Positions 7,990 to 15,929 of a stretch of 64,000 nt of DNA are shown here, one piece after another. The stretch lies in contig NZ_OY762934.1 in NCBI RefSeq assembly GCF_963667045.1, positions 2,744,501 to 2,808,500 on the forward strand, read 5' to 3'. The notes below the pieces were generated by a model. It was not told the DNA's origin. It did no database searches and worked only from the letters and a program-made list of their open reading frames with translations. Made by a program: the position numbers and the translations under genes. Position 1 is the first letter of the stretch. Every line of letters begins with the position of its first letter. This DNA comes from an uncultured Cohaesibacter sp. (GTDB lineage Bacteria; Pseudomonadota; Alphaproteobacteria; Rhizobiales; Cohaesibacteraceae).

Positions 7990-8941
7990 TCCTTTCCTGT
8001 CTGTGTTACGCAACCCGCTTGTTGGGGTCTTCGTCGCGCTACTGGTAATCTTCGTCATTTCAGCCGTCGCATCGCCCTACTTCCTGACATCCTACAACAT
8101 GTCCGTGGTGGCCCGTTCGCTCGCCTTTGTCGGCTTGATCACGATCGGCCAGTCGATGCTGATGATGCTTGGCGAACTTGATCTCTCGCTCGGTGTCATC
8201 GGCGGGCTCTGCGGCGTTGTCAGCGGCATGCTGATGATCAATCTCGGCCTCAACCCGTGGGTTGCCCTCTTGGCCTGCCTGCTGCTCGGGGCCGCGCTGG
8301 GCTGTTTCAACGGCCTGATGGTCACGGTGCTGAAGCTGCATTCGCTGGTGCTGACCATTGGTACCGCCGGTGTCTTCGGCGGCGCCAATCTGGTTCTGAC
8401 CAAAGGTGTGGCCATTACCAACATCCCCAAGGAGATCCAGTTCCTCGGGCGTGGCGATCTGTTCGGCGTTCCGATGCCTTTCGTCGTCATGCTGATCGTA
8501 CTGGTCATCGCCTCCTTCGTGATCATGAAGACACCGTTCGGCCGCTACATCTATGCCATCGGCGACAACACACCGGCAGCCCGCATGCTGGGTATCAAGG
8601 TGGACGCCGTCCGGGTGCTCGTCTTCACCATCGCCGGCATGCTGGCCGCATTGGCCGGTCTGCTGATGGTCACGCGACTGGGCACGGCCCAGCCATCCAT
8701 CGGCGAAACCTGGGTGCTGCCTCCCATTGCTGCGTCGGTGATTGGTGGCGTTGCCACAACCGGTGGCGTCGGCACACCGCTTGGTGCCATTCTTGGCGCG
8801 GCCATCATCGGGGTCATCGAGAACATCATCGTGCTGTTCGGTGTTTCGCCTTACTGGCAGGGAGTTGTCAGCGGCTTCATCGTTGTCCTGGCCATTTCCT
8901 TCGACTCCATTTCCCGGCGCTATATCCGCGGCGACCGCTAG
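7979..8941 (+). CDS. Sugar ABC transporter permease (RbsC type)
   Basis: A 320-residue inner-membrane permease (BPD_transp_2 family) with about eight to ten hydrophobic segments. The start ATG 7979 lies inside the end of the ATPase gene behind GGAGG and gives a natural N-terminus (MQPNPFLSVLRNPLVG); an earlier in-frame start would add a polar tail with no ribosome site. It contains the family coupling motif region GRYIYAIGDNTPAARMLGI, which contacts the ATPase. It probably works as a homodimer with the neighbouring ATPase and binding protein. Confidence 0.9.
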   Translation: MQPNPFLSVLRNPLVGVFVALLVIFVISAVASPYFLTSYNMSVVARSLAFVGLITIGQSMLMMLGELDLSLGVIGGLCGVVSGMLMINLGLNPWVALLACLLLGAALGCFNGLMVTVLKLHSLVLTIGTAGVFGGANLVLTKGVAITNIPKEIQFLGRGDLFGVPMPFVVMLIVLVIASFVIMKTPFGRYIYAIGDNTPAARMLGIKVDAVRVLVFTIAGMLAALAGLLMVTRLGTAQPSIGETWVLPPIAASVIGGVATTGGVGTPLGAILGAAIIGVIENIIVLFGVSPYWQGVVSGFIVVLAISFDSISRRYIRGDR

Positions 8942-9010
8942 AGCGGCAGGTGCGTCCCCGTCCTTTCAGCGGGAGCGGGACCAGCCAGCAGGACACGCAC
9001 AGCCAATATC

Positions 9011-9039
9011 GTTTTGGGCGGCCATCTTCCGCCCAAAAC
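9011..9039 (+). terminator. Intercistronic hairpin between permease and isomerase genes
   Basis: GTTTTGGGCGG (9011-9021) pairs perfectly with CCGCCCAAAAC (9029-9039) over a seven-base loop. The isomerase has its own strong GGGAGGAGAAA ribosome site just downstream, so this is more likely an attenuation or mRNA-processing element than a full operon end. Confidence 0.55.
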
Positions 9040-9070
9040 CAGTTCCGTCACCTGACCTTGGGAGGAGAAA

Positions 9071-9952
9071 ATGAAACTTGGTCTGAATTTGTCCTTTGCC
9101 ATCAAACGCTGGATCGAGCCTGAACGGCTGGCAGCTCTGGTGGCGGACGAACTGGATACGCGCTATGTGCAATTCACCTGGGACCTTGTCGATCCGGGCT
9201 GGCCTGAGGCAACACGCGATGCCCTTGCCCGGCAGTATGCCAAGGCCTTCTCCAAGGCCGGGGTCATCGTTGAGAGCTCGTTTGGCGGGCTTGCTTCCTA
9301 TTCCTACAATCATCTGCTCGCACCGACCGCCGAATTGCGCGATCTGGGCAAGCTGCACCTGCAAAACGCCATCGACATGACGGCGGCCATGGAAGTGCCC
9401 GCTGCCGGAATGCCTTTCGGCTCCTACAGTGCGGACGATGCAGTCAATCCGGCCCGCCGCGAGGAAATCTACAAGCAGGCTCTTGAGGCCTATGTCGAGC
9501 TGTCCCGTCACGCCAGAACGCAGGGCCTCAGCATGCTGATGGTCGAGCCGGTTCCTCTGGCCACGGAATTCCCGTCTTCTGCAACAGATGCCCTGCGGCT
9601 GATGAAGGATCTCGATGGACAAACCGATATTCCCGTCCGGCTTTGCGTTGACTGGGGCCACGCCCTGTTCAAGCCGCTGTTCGGCGACGACGCCAACATG
9701 GACCACTGGATGAAAATCTGTGGTGACTATATCGGCGCCTTCCATCTGCAACAGACCGATGGCCTCTATGACCGGCACTGGAACTTCACCCATGACGGCA
9801 TCGTGACGCCACAGCTGCTGGCCGATTTCTGGGACCATCATCAGCTCACGGATCAGACCTGCTTCATGGAAATCATCTATGCCTTCGAGGAAACCGACGA
9901 ATTCGTTCTCTCGGACATGAAAAAAGCCATGGCGCTTTTCAAGAAGGTTTGA
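9071..9952 (+). CDS. TIM-barrel sugar-phosphate isomerase/epimerase (EryC-like)
   Basis: A 293-residue xylose-isomerase-like TIM barrel (AP_endonuc_2 superfamily). Metal-site candidates are Glu and His residues in LMVEPVP, LCVDWGHAL, IGAFHLQQTDG and FMEIIY, which match the usual E-D-H-E quartet at the barrel strand ends. Family members isomerise, epimerise or decarboxylate sugars. EryC of the Brucella erythritol pathway, which interconverts tetrulose phosphates, and OiaC, the 3-oxo-isoapionate decarboxylase, are both TIM-barrel proteins and both plausible here. The setting between a sugar ABC transporter and a ketose kinase favours an epimerase for a tetrulose or pentulose. The exact reaction is not shown by the sequence. 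Confidence 0.75.
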   Translation: MKLGLNLSFAIKRWIEPERLAALVADELDTRYVQFTWDLVDPGWPEATRDALARQYAKAFSKAGVIVESSFGGLASYSYNHLLAPTAELRDLGKLHLQNAIDMTAAMEVPAAGMPFGSYSADDAVNPARREEIYKQALEAYVELSRHARTQGLSMLMVEPVPLATEFPSSATDALRLMKDLDGQTDIPVRLCVDWGHALFKPLFGDDANMDHWMKICGDYIGAFHLQQTDGLYDRHWNFTHDGIVTPQLLADFWDHHQLTDQTCFMEIIYAFEETDEFVLSDMKKAMALFKKV

Positions 9953-10030
9953 CAGACCGGTTCGAAAGCACCTTAGATAGACCGGAAATCGGGATAGACC
10001 ACGGCCATTCGAACACAGAAGTCCAATCAA

Positions 10031-11875
10031 TTGAGCAAAACCAAGAAACTGATCAATGCCCCCGAAACCGTCATCCAGGATATGGTCGGGGGCATGCTTG
10101 CCGCCCATCGGGATCTTCTTGAACCGGTGGGCGTTTCCGGTCGTGTCATCCGCGCCAAGGACGGCCCCCGTAGAGGCAAGGTGGGGATTGTCATCGGCGG
10201 CGGCTCCGGGCATGAACCGGCCTTTGTCGGCTATGTCGGGCGCGGTCTGGCGGACGCGACAGCCATCGGCAACGTCTTCTCCTGCCCACCGCCGGACCCG
10301 ATCATCGAGGCGGCGCGATCCGTTGAGGGCGGGGAGGGCATTCTGTTTCTCTTCGGCAACTATGACAGCGACGCGATGAATTTCGAGATGGCCGCCGAAC
10401 AGCTGATCGAGGAAGGGATCCCGGTCGCATCGGTTCCCGTCACGGACGACGTGGCCTCCGCACCACCCGAACGCCGCAACGAGCGACGGGGCGTTGCTGG
10501 CGACTTCTTTGTGTTCAAGATCGCCGGAGCCGCTGCCGATCAGATGAAGCCTCTTGAAGAGGTCGAACGCATTGCGCTGAAAGCCAACCACAATACCGCC
10601 ACGATGGGCGTGGCCCTCAACTCCTGCTCCCTGCCCCAGACGCGCAAGCCCAATTTTGAAATTGGTGAGAACGAGATGGAAATCGGCATGGGGCTGCATG
10701 GCGAGCCCGGCATCCGGCGCCTGTCGCTGGATACGGCCAACGGCGTGACGGACCTGTTGATGGATTTCATTCAGCAGGAATTGTGCCTTCAACCGGGCGA
10801 ACGCGTCGGGGTTCTGGTCAACGGGCTCGGCTCCACCACCCAGATGGAACTCTATATTCTCTATAACCGTCTGCAGCAGTGTCTGGACGCGCTGGGCGTG
10901 TCGATCCACCGCTCCTTCGTCGGCGAGTTCGCAACATCGCTGGATATGGGCGGCGCATCGATATCGCTTCTGAAGCTGGACGACGAGCTGGCAGAGCTGC
11001 TCGACCACCCCTGCAAGGCCGCCGGGCTGAGCGTTGGCATTCCGCAAGAGCCGGTCAGAACGGAAGATCGCCTGCCGCTGGTTGCAAGCGAGCCAAAGAG
11101 GGCGCCAACTGGAAAGGTGGACCCGCAGCAACAGGATGATGCGCAAGAAAGTGGTGGCGCACTGGCAGAAGCAATGCCCGAAGACACCACAACTGCGATC
11201 ACGGGCGACATTCTCGTCAACATGTTCAGGACAGCCGCCATTGCCATCGAAGACAGGGCGGACTGGTTGTCCGAACTGGACGGCGTGATCGGCGACGGAG
11301 GCCACGGCATCACCATGGGGCTTGGCTGGAAGGCGGTCAGGCAGGCTCTCAGGGACTATCCGGCAAATCAGGACATCGATGCGATCTTCTGCTACATCGC
11401 CGAAGTCTTTCTGAATGCGGTGGGATCAACCCCTGGCCCTCTCTATGCGTCGGCCCTCAGAAATGCCGCCAAGGTTTCGGCCGGTCTCAAACAGCTCGAT
11501 GCGGAGGCAACGGTCCGGTTTCTCGAAGCCGCAATGGAAGGCATCCGCAGCAGAGGCAAGGCCAACCCCGGCGACAAGACGATGCTGGACGCCTGGTGGC
11601 CCGCAGCCAAGGCAGCACGCGCTGCGCTTGAGAACGGAGCCGATATCACCGATTGCCTGCGCGCCGCAGCAAAGGGGGCAGAAAAGGGCATGAAACAGAC
11701 CGCCGCCATTGCCGCCCGCTATGGCCGATCTTCCAAGATGGGGGAGCGATCACTGGGCCATATCGATCCGGGGGCAGCTTCCAGCTTTGTCGTGCTCGAC
11801 GCCCTGCGGCGGTCCTTCGAAGCCCAGACCCTTGATCCGGTTGAAAGCGCCGCCAGACCGGTGTTCCGAATCTGA
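10031..11875 (+). CDS. DhaK-DhaL family protein, copy 2, with altered DhaL metal site
   Basis: A 614-residue homologue of the kinase at 1819-3582, starting at TTG 10031 with only a weak ribosome site. The DhaK half keeps GGGSGHEPAF and the ketose-binding His223 in LHGEPG. A longer polar linker (~345-385, rich in Gln, Asp and Glu) joins it to DhaL. In DhaL the usual GDGDHG reads GDGGHG: codon 11300-11302 is GGC, so the third Mg-binding aspartate is glycine. The SSGPLYA nucleotide loop of copy 1 reads TPGPLYA. GDKTMLD is kept. Two changes at the ATP site suggest weak, altered or absent kinase activity, with ketose binding retained. It ends the rightward ABC operon and is followed by a terminator. 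Confidence 0.85.
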   Translation: MSKTKKLINAPETVIQDMVGGMLAAHRDLLEPVGVSGRVIRAKDGPRRGKVGIVIGGGSGHEPAFVGYVGRGLADATAIGNVFSCPPPDPIIEAARSVEGGEGILFLFGNYDSDAMNFEMAAEQLIEEGIPVASVPVTDDVASAPPERRNERRGVAGDFFVFKIAGAAADQMKPLEEVERIALKANHNTATMGVALNSCSLPQTRKPNFEIGENEMEIGMGLHGEPGIRRLSLDTANGVTDLLMDFIQQELCLQPGERVGVLVNGLGSTTQMELYILYNRLQQCLDALGVSIHRSFVGEFATSLDMGGASISLLKLDDELAELLDHPCKAAGLSVGIPQEPVRTEDRLPLVASEPKRAPTGKVDPQQQDDAQESGGALAEAMPEDTTTAITGDILVNMFRTAAIAIEDRADWLSELDGVIGDGGHGITMGLGWKAVRQALRDYPANQDIDAIFCYIAEVFLNAVGSTPGPLYASALRNAAKVSAGLKQLDAEATVRFLEAAMEGIRSRGKANPGDKTMLDAWWPAAKAARAALENGADITDCLRAAAKGAEKGMKQTAAIAARYGRSSKMGERSLGHIDPGAASSFVVLDALRRSFEAQTLDPVESAARPVFRI

Positions 11876-11897
11876 GATGCCTGTTGCAGTTCGAGAT

Positions 11898-11930
11898 TGA
11901 GCGGAGGATGGCCCGGCCATTCTCCGCTCA
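11898..11930 (+). terminator. Rho-independent terminator after copy 2 DAK gene
   Basis: A long stem starts TGAGCGGAG (11898-11906) and closes with CTCCGCTCA (11922-11930). Inner pairing ATGGCC/GGCCAT makes about 15 base pairs with a G-T pair. The downstream strand reads CGCCTTCTTT. It closes the rightward ABC/kinase operon. Confidence 0.75.
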
Positions 11931-12030
11931 CGCCTTCTTTGTCGGCTGTTTTGACGAACAATAAGAAAAAAACCTCCTGAATACCCTAGGCATCCAGAAG
12001 GTTCGCAGTCGTTGGGAGACTATGGTCTTT

Positions 12031-12062
12031 TGCCAAGGCTGCGGCTTGGCGCAGCCTTGGCA
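12031..12062 (-). terminator. Terminator of the leftward apnO-TRAP operon
   Basis: TGCCAAGGCTGCG (12031-12043) pairs perfectly with CGCAGCCTTGGCA (12050-12062) over a six-base loop, immediately after the DctM stop codon. With the preceding terminator it separates two convergent operons. Confidence 0.75.
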
Positions 12063-12069
12063 GGATTCA

Positions 12070-13350
12070 TCAGTGGCTCAGCCCACCCCCGGAGATGCCG
12101 ATGGTGGCCGCCGGAACGTAGGTGATGATCAGCAAGGTGCAGACAACCACCAGGATCGGCCACAACAGGCTCGAAAACATCTTCTGAACCGGAATCTGGG
12201 CCACCTGCGCTGCTGCGAACAGGTTCACACCGAGGGGCGGGGTGAACATGCCCAGCGCCAGATTGACGACAATCACGATGCCGAAGTGGACCGGATCAAT
12301 GCCATATTGCAGGGCAACGGGCGTCAGGATCGGGGCCAGCACCAGAATGGCAGCAGACGTCTCGATGAACATGCCCACCACAAACAGCAGAGCGTTGATC
12401 CCGAGCAGGAATGTCGTTGCGGACGAGAAGGTTTGCGTGACCCAATGCCCCACAGCGGTAGGCAGGCCGGAAAGACTGATCAGGAAGCTAAAGAGCGAAG
12501 CGGCGGCAATAATGAACATCACCGCACCCGAAGACATTGCCGCGCGGCGGAAGATCGATGGCAACTGGGCGAAGGTGATTTCCTTGTAGATGAAAATCGA
12601 CAGCACCAGCGCATAGATGACCGACACCGCAGCCGCTTCCGTCGGCGTGAAGATACCGCCATAGATACCGCCAAGGATGATCGCCGGCATCAGCAGGGCA
12701 CCAAAGGCTTCCCTGCCTGCGGTGAGGACGGACTTGCGGTTTTCGCCGTCATTCTTGCCAACCCCGGTCAGGCGGCACCAGATCTGCACCATGATGACAA
12801 GACCAACCACGATCATCACGCCGGGCACCAGACCTGCGACGAACAGCTTGGTGATCGAGGTTTCGGTTGAAACCGCATAGAGGATGAGGGGTACCGACGG
12901 GGGAATGATCACGCCAAGCTCGGCGGACGAAGCCTGAATGGCGGCGGCCATGGGGGTCGGATAACCATGCTTGACCATGGCCGGTATGAGGATCGAGCCG
13001 ATGGCAAAGGTGGTTGCCACGGAAGAGCCGGAAATGGAAGCAAAGACCATGCAGGTCAGCACGGTGGAGCTGGCCAGCCCCCCTTGCAGATTGCCGATCA
13101 GCGCCTTGACGAAGTCAACCAGCCGCGAGGAGATGCCGCCATGGGTCATGATCATCCCGGCCAGGATGAAGAAGGGTACGGCCATCAGGGGGAAACTGTC
13201 GAGGCCGGTGAACATCTTCTGGGGGACGACCATCAGCGGCAGCACGGAGAACAGCTTGATAGAGAAGACCGAGGCCAGGCCGATGGAGACCGCAACGGGA
13301 ACGGATAGCGCAAAGAATCCGATCAGGAACAGAGCAAGAGCGGCATTCAT
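12070..13350 (-). CDS. dctM: TRAP transporter large permease (DctM), D-apionate-type operon
   Basis: A 426-residue inner-membrane protein with about twelve hydrophobic segments and the DctM motifs: MAVPFFILAGMIM near residue 55, ISGSSVATTFAIGSILIPAM near 110, VIIPPSVPLILYAV near 150, and a C-terminal GMFTPPLGVNLFAA. It forms the sodium-coupled transport channel of a TRAP importer. The start overlaps the DctQ stop as ATGA. It is the last gene of the leftward apnO-dctP-dctQ-dctM operon, so the likely cargo is D-apionate or a close sugar acid. Confidence 0.92.
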   Translation of the reverse strand: MNAALALFLIGFFALSVPVAVSIGLASVFSIKLFSVLPLMVVPQKMFTGLDSFPLMAVPFFILAGMIMTHGGISSRLVDFVKALIGNLQGGLASSTVLTCMVFASISGSSVATTFAIGSILIPAMVKHGYPTPMAAAIQASSAELGVIIPPSVPLILYAVSTETSITKLFVAGLVPGVMIVVGLVIMVQIWCRLTGVGKNDGENRKSVLTAGREAFGALLMPAIILGGIYGGIFTPTEAAAVSVIYALVLSIFIYKEITFAQLPSIFRRAAMSSGAVMFIIAAASLFSFLISLSGLPTAVGHWVTQTFSSATTFLLGINALLFVVGMFIETSAAILVLAPILTPVALQYGIDPVHFGIVIVVNLALGMFTPPLGVNLFAAAQVAQIPVQKMFSSLLWPILVVVCTLLIITYVPAATIGISGGGLSH

Positions 13351-13823
13351 TTGTCTTCCCTTTCAAGTTCGAAATGACGAAGCAGCAGGCCGGGAATGGC
13401 AAAGAACGCGCCGACCGGAATGGCGAGATAGAATACCGACATGGAAATATCGAGCATCGCAACGCGCTGATTGATCACGCGATGGGCCATCGAGAGACCG
13501 TACCAGAGCAGCACGAGCAGGAAAGCCAGGCTCAGAAGTGTCACCAGCCTTGTCATCCACATTTGCGGTGTGGGAGGCAGCAGCGATCGGACAAAGTCGA
13601 TGGGTATCATCGTTCCAAAGCGGAACGCTGCCCCTGCGACCAAGAAGGTGGACCAGATGATGAGGCCCCGCGCGAGTACTTCGGTCCATACAGCAGCATC
13701 CCCCAGCAGAAACCGGGTCACCACCTGCACGAATACCAGGATTACAGCGAGGGCCAATAGAATTGCTGCAAGATTGTGCATCAACCGCACAAACCATTCT
13801 GCAGTCAGCTTTATTGCCGTCAT
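13347..13823 (-). CDS. dctQ: TRAP transporter small permease (DctQ)
   Basis: A 158-residue membrane protein with four hydrophobic helices (from LAAILLALAVILVFVQVVTR onward) and the charged WTEVLARGLIIWSTFLVAG segment of DctQ proteins. The chosen ATG 13823 sits behind GGGAGGGAGTC; a start at 13874 would overlap the intercistronic hairpin. It pairs with the large permease, with which it overlaps by four bases. Confidence 0.9.
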   Translation of the reverse strand: MTAIKLTAEWFVRLMHNLAAILLALAVILVFVQVVTRFLLGDAAVWTEVLARGLIIWSTFLVAGAAFRFGTMIPIDFVRSLLPPTPQMWMTRLVTLLSLAFLLVLLWYGLSMAHRVINQRVAMLDISMSVFYLAIPVGAFFAIPGLLLRHFELEREDK

Positions 13824-13882
13824 GACTCCCTCCCGAGAACAAGGGGAATGCCTCCCCCTTCCCTCTGATAGCAAAACAAGAA

Positions 13883-13910
13883 GGAGGCCATCTTGGTCGG
13901 GATGGCCTCC
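13883..13910 (-). terminator. Intercistronic hairpin between dctP and dctQ
   Basis: GGAGGCCATC (13883-13892) pairs perfectly with GATGGCCTCC (13901-13910) over eight bases. On the minus strand TTCTTGTTTTGC follows. Placed after the binding-protein gene, it would terminate part of the transcripts and give more DctP than membrane subunits. Confidence 0.7.
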
Positions 13911-13926
13911 TCATCTTCAGATGCGT

Positions 13927-14901
13927 CTACTTCTGGGCATCGCGGATGCGCTGGATCAGCTCCGGCGCATATTTGGGGGCATACTCGTCATAGACAGGCT
14001 GAACTGCAGCGGCAAAGGCATCCTTGTCGACTTCGGTAACAACCTCCATGCCGTTATCCTTCATCAACTGCACGCCGCTCGCTTCCTTGGCGGCCACCGT
14101 TGCCCGGGATGCTTCGGCAGCATCATGGGCGGCTTCCTTGACCCAGCCCTGCTCTTCTTCTGTCAGCTGATCCCAATGAACCTTGGACATCATGACAACA
14201 GCAGGAGAGTAGACATGGCCGGTCAGGGTAACATATTTCTGGATTTCCCACATGTGGTTGACCGTGATGATCGGGGTCGGGTTTTCCTGACCGTCGATCG
14301 TGCCCTGCTGCAAGGCCGTCAGCACTTCGGTCCAGCTCATCGGGGTCGGAGCCGCACCCAGTGCCTTGAACGCCGCGATATGGACTTCGTTTTCCATCGT
14401 CCGGAGCTTGATGCCCTTCAGATCGTCCGGGGTCTTGATCGGATGCTTGGAGTTGGTGATGTGGCGGAAGCCGTTCTCGGCCCATGCCAGACCAACAAGT
14501 CCGGAATCAGACATCTGATCAAGAAGCGACTGACCGATCTCTCCGTCCAGAACCTGGTGAGCCGACTCATAGCTCTTGAACAGGAACGGGAAGTCCAGTG
14601 CATAAACGTCTGGCACGAAGTTACCGATCGGCCCGGTTGACGAGATGGTCATCTCAATGGCACCGATCTGCAGGCCTTCAACCACGTCACGCTCTCCTCC
14701 GAGCGCTCCGGCAGGTTTCAGGTCCACGGTGATGTCACCACCGGACAACTTCTCGATCTTTGCCTTGAAGGCCTTGCCCGCATCACCGTAGTGACTGTCC
14801 AGAGGCGGGGTAAAGCCCAAATTCAATGTCTTGGCATCAACTGGTGCCGTTGCCAGCATCAGTCCGGCAACAATGAAGGTTGAAGATAGGAACTTGTTCA
14901 T
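13927..14901 (-). CDS. dctP: TRAP transporter substrate-binding protein (DctP)
   Basis: A 324-residue periplasmic protein with a 23-residue signal peptide ending PVDA. It has the classic DctP sequence order: FKAKIEKLSGG, a NGFRHITNSKHPIKTPDDLKG segment carrying the carboxylate-binding arginine, IKLRTMEN, and GTIDGQENPTPIITVNHMWEIQKYVTLTGHVYSP. Proteins of this subgroup bind sugar acids. It directly follows apnO in the same operon and is divergent from the OiaK-like kinase, so D-apionate or a related branched aldonate is the best guess. Confidence 0.92.
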   Translation of the reverse strand: MNKFLSSTFIVAGLMLATAPVDAKTLNLGFTPPLDSHYGDAGKAFKAKIEKLSGGDITVDLKPAGALGGERDVVEGLQIGAIEMTISSTGPIGNFVPDVYALDFPFLFKSYESAHQVLDGEIGQSLLDQMSDSGLVGLAWAENGFRHITNSKHPIKTPDDLKGIKLRTMENEVHIAAFKALGAAPTPMSWTEVLTALQQGTIDGQENPTPIITVNHMWEIQKYVTLTGHVYSPAVVMMSKVHWDQLTEEEQGWVKEAAHDAAEASRATVAAKEASGVQLMKDNGMEVVTEVDKDAFAAAVQPVYDEYAPKYAPELIQRIRDAQK

Positions 14902-14950
14902 AGGTCGTCCTCCCTAGTTTTGACCATGACTATATTAAAGTGTAAGCGTT

Positions 14951-15778
14951 TTAGGTAATGCGTTTAACGCTGGCCATGATCTCCTCGGCTTTGAACACAT
15001 TTTTCCAGTCATCCTTCATGAGTGTCGGGATGCCGAATTCGATTGCCTTGTTGCAGGCATCGGAGAACACGCCGTCGACTTCCTCAAAGATAACGGCTGC
15101 CAGAATGTTCATGTGGCCAAGCAAGAAGTCACGTGCACAGTCCTTGCTGACGCCGGTCTTGACGACCTCGTCCATCGCTTGCCGCATGACATAGAGAAGC
15201 GATGCGCAAACGGTTTCCGAAAGACCCGGCTCCAGATAAGCCATCTGCTCGACCGTGCAGCGGTAGGTGGCCTTGATCGGGGCATAGATTGCGCGGGCAA
15301 TCTTGTCACCCAGCTCGTAATGCTCTTCCGGACCCTGCATGAGCGCGTTGACGGCGCTCTGTTTGGCATAGAGACCACCGAAATGGTCGTTGCGTGCTTC
15401 CTCGGTGCTTTCGTCGTTGAAAATCGTCGGATGGCACGGATGGGTGATGAAGTAGGAGATGTCGGCGCGTTCCGGCAGATAGCCGGCGTATGGTGCTGCG
15501 GCATCAAGGATCACAACCATTGTGCCCGGAGCGAGGGTCGGGATCAGAGCGGTTGCCAGTTTGCCGATCACCGTGTCTGGCACAGCCAGAATGACCACAT
15601 CAGCCCCGTCGATGGCGGTTGCCTGATCAACGGCCTCAACACCATGCTCGGCTTTCAGTTTCTGTTTGCCGGCATCAGACACTTCAACGTGGCGAACATC
15701 AAAATCGGTTTTGAGCAGGTTGCGCCCCAGGCGCATGCCCATTTTTCCGCCCGCACCAAATAATGCGACTGCTGTCAT
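14951..15778 (-). CDS. apnO: D-apionate oxidoisomerase-like NAD-dependent enzyme
   Basis: A 275-residue dehydrogenase. The N-terminal Rossmann domain begins TAVALFGAGGKMGMRLG. The C-terminal helical part (from ~140) carries MAYLEPGLSETVCASLLYVMRQAMDE and resembles 6-phosphogluconate dehydrogenase C-terminal domains (PGDH_C). Length and domain order fit ApnO, which converts D-apionate to 3-oxo-isoapionate with NAD. The partners expected for that pathway, an OiaK-type DUF1537 kinase and an OiaX-type RuBisCO-like protein, are the next two enzyme genes on the other strand. The name rests on family plus context and has not been aligned. Start ATG 15778 follows GGAGG. Confidence 0.75.
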   Translation of the reverse strand: MTAVALFGAGGKMGMRLGRNLLKTDFDVRHVEVSDAGKQKLKAEHGVEAVDQATAIDGADVVILAVPDTVIGKLATALIPTLAPGTMVVILDAAAPYAGYLPERADISYFITHPCHPTIFNDESTEEARNDHFGGLYAKQSAVNALMQGPEEHYELGDKIARAIYAPIKATYRCTVEQMAYLEPGLSETVCASLLYVMRQAMDEVVKTGVSKDCARDFLLGHMNILAAVIFEEVDGVFSDACNKAIEFGIPTLMKDDWKNVFKAEEIMASVKRIT

Positions 15779-15929
15779 AGAAGGTATCCTCCCTAACTCT
15801 CAGTCAAACACCAAATTGTTCAACTGGTATGATGACATGATGATCATATGTGTATATATTTGGGCCACAATGTCAACAGCGCGACCAAAATTGAATCATT
15901 TATTCGCTGAAATTTATCGGGAGGAAGAC
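15779..15929. promoter_or_regulatory. Divergent promoter region of apnO operon and oiaK
   Basis: This 151-base gap is AT-rich around 15840-15870. It contains CAACTGGTATGATGA (15821-15835), the same half-site found in the palindrome upstream of the RuBisCO-like gene (CAACTGGTATAATGA at 18437). The second half-site is poorly kept here. Shared sequence suggests the GntR regulator at 17383-18102 controls both promoters. Confidence 0.5.

Noticed and set aside
8966-11305. A 779-codon open frame on the minus strand
   Set aside because: It is antisense to the isomerase and copy 2 DAK genes, crosses their boundary and shows no family motifs; it follows from GC-rich codon use on the coding strand.
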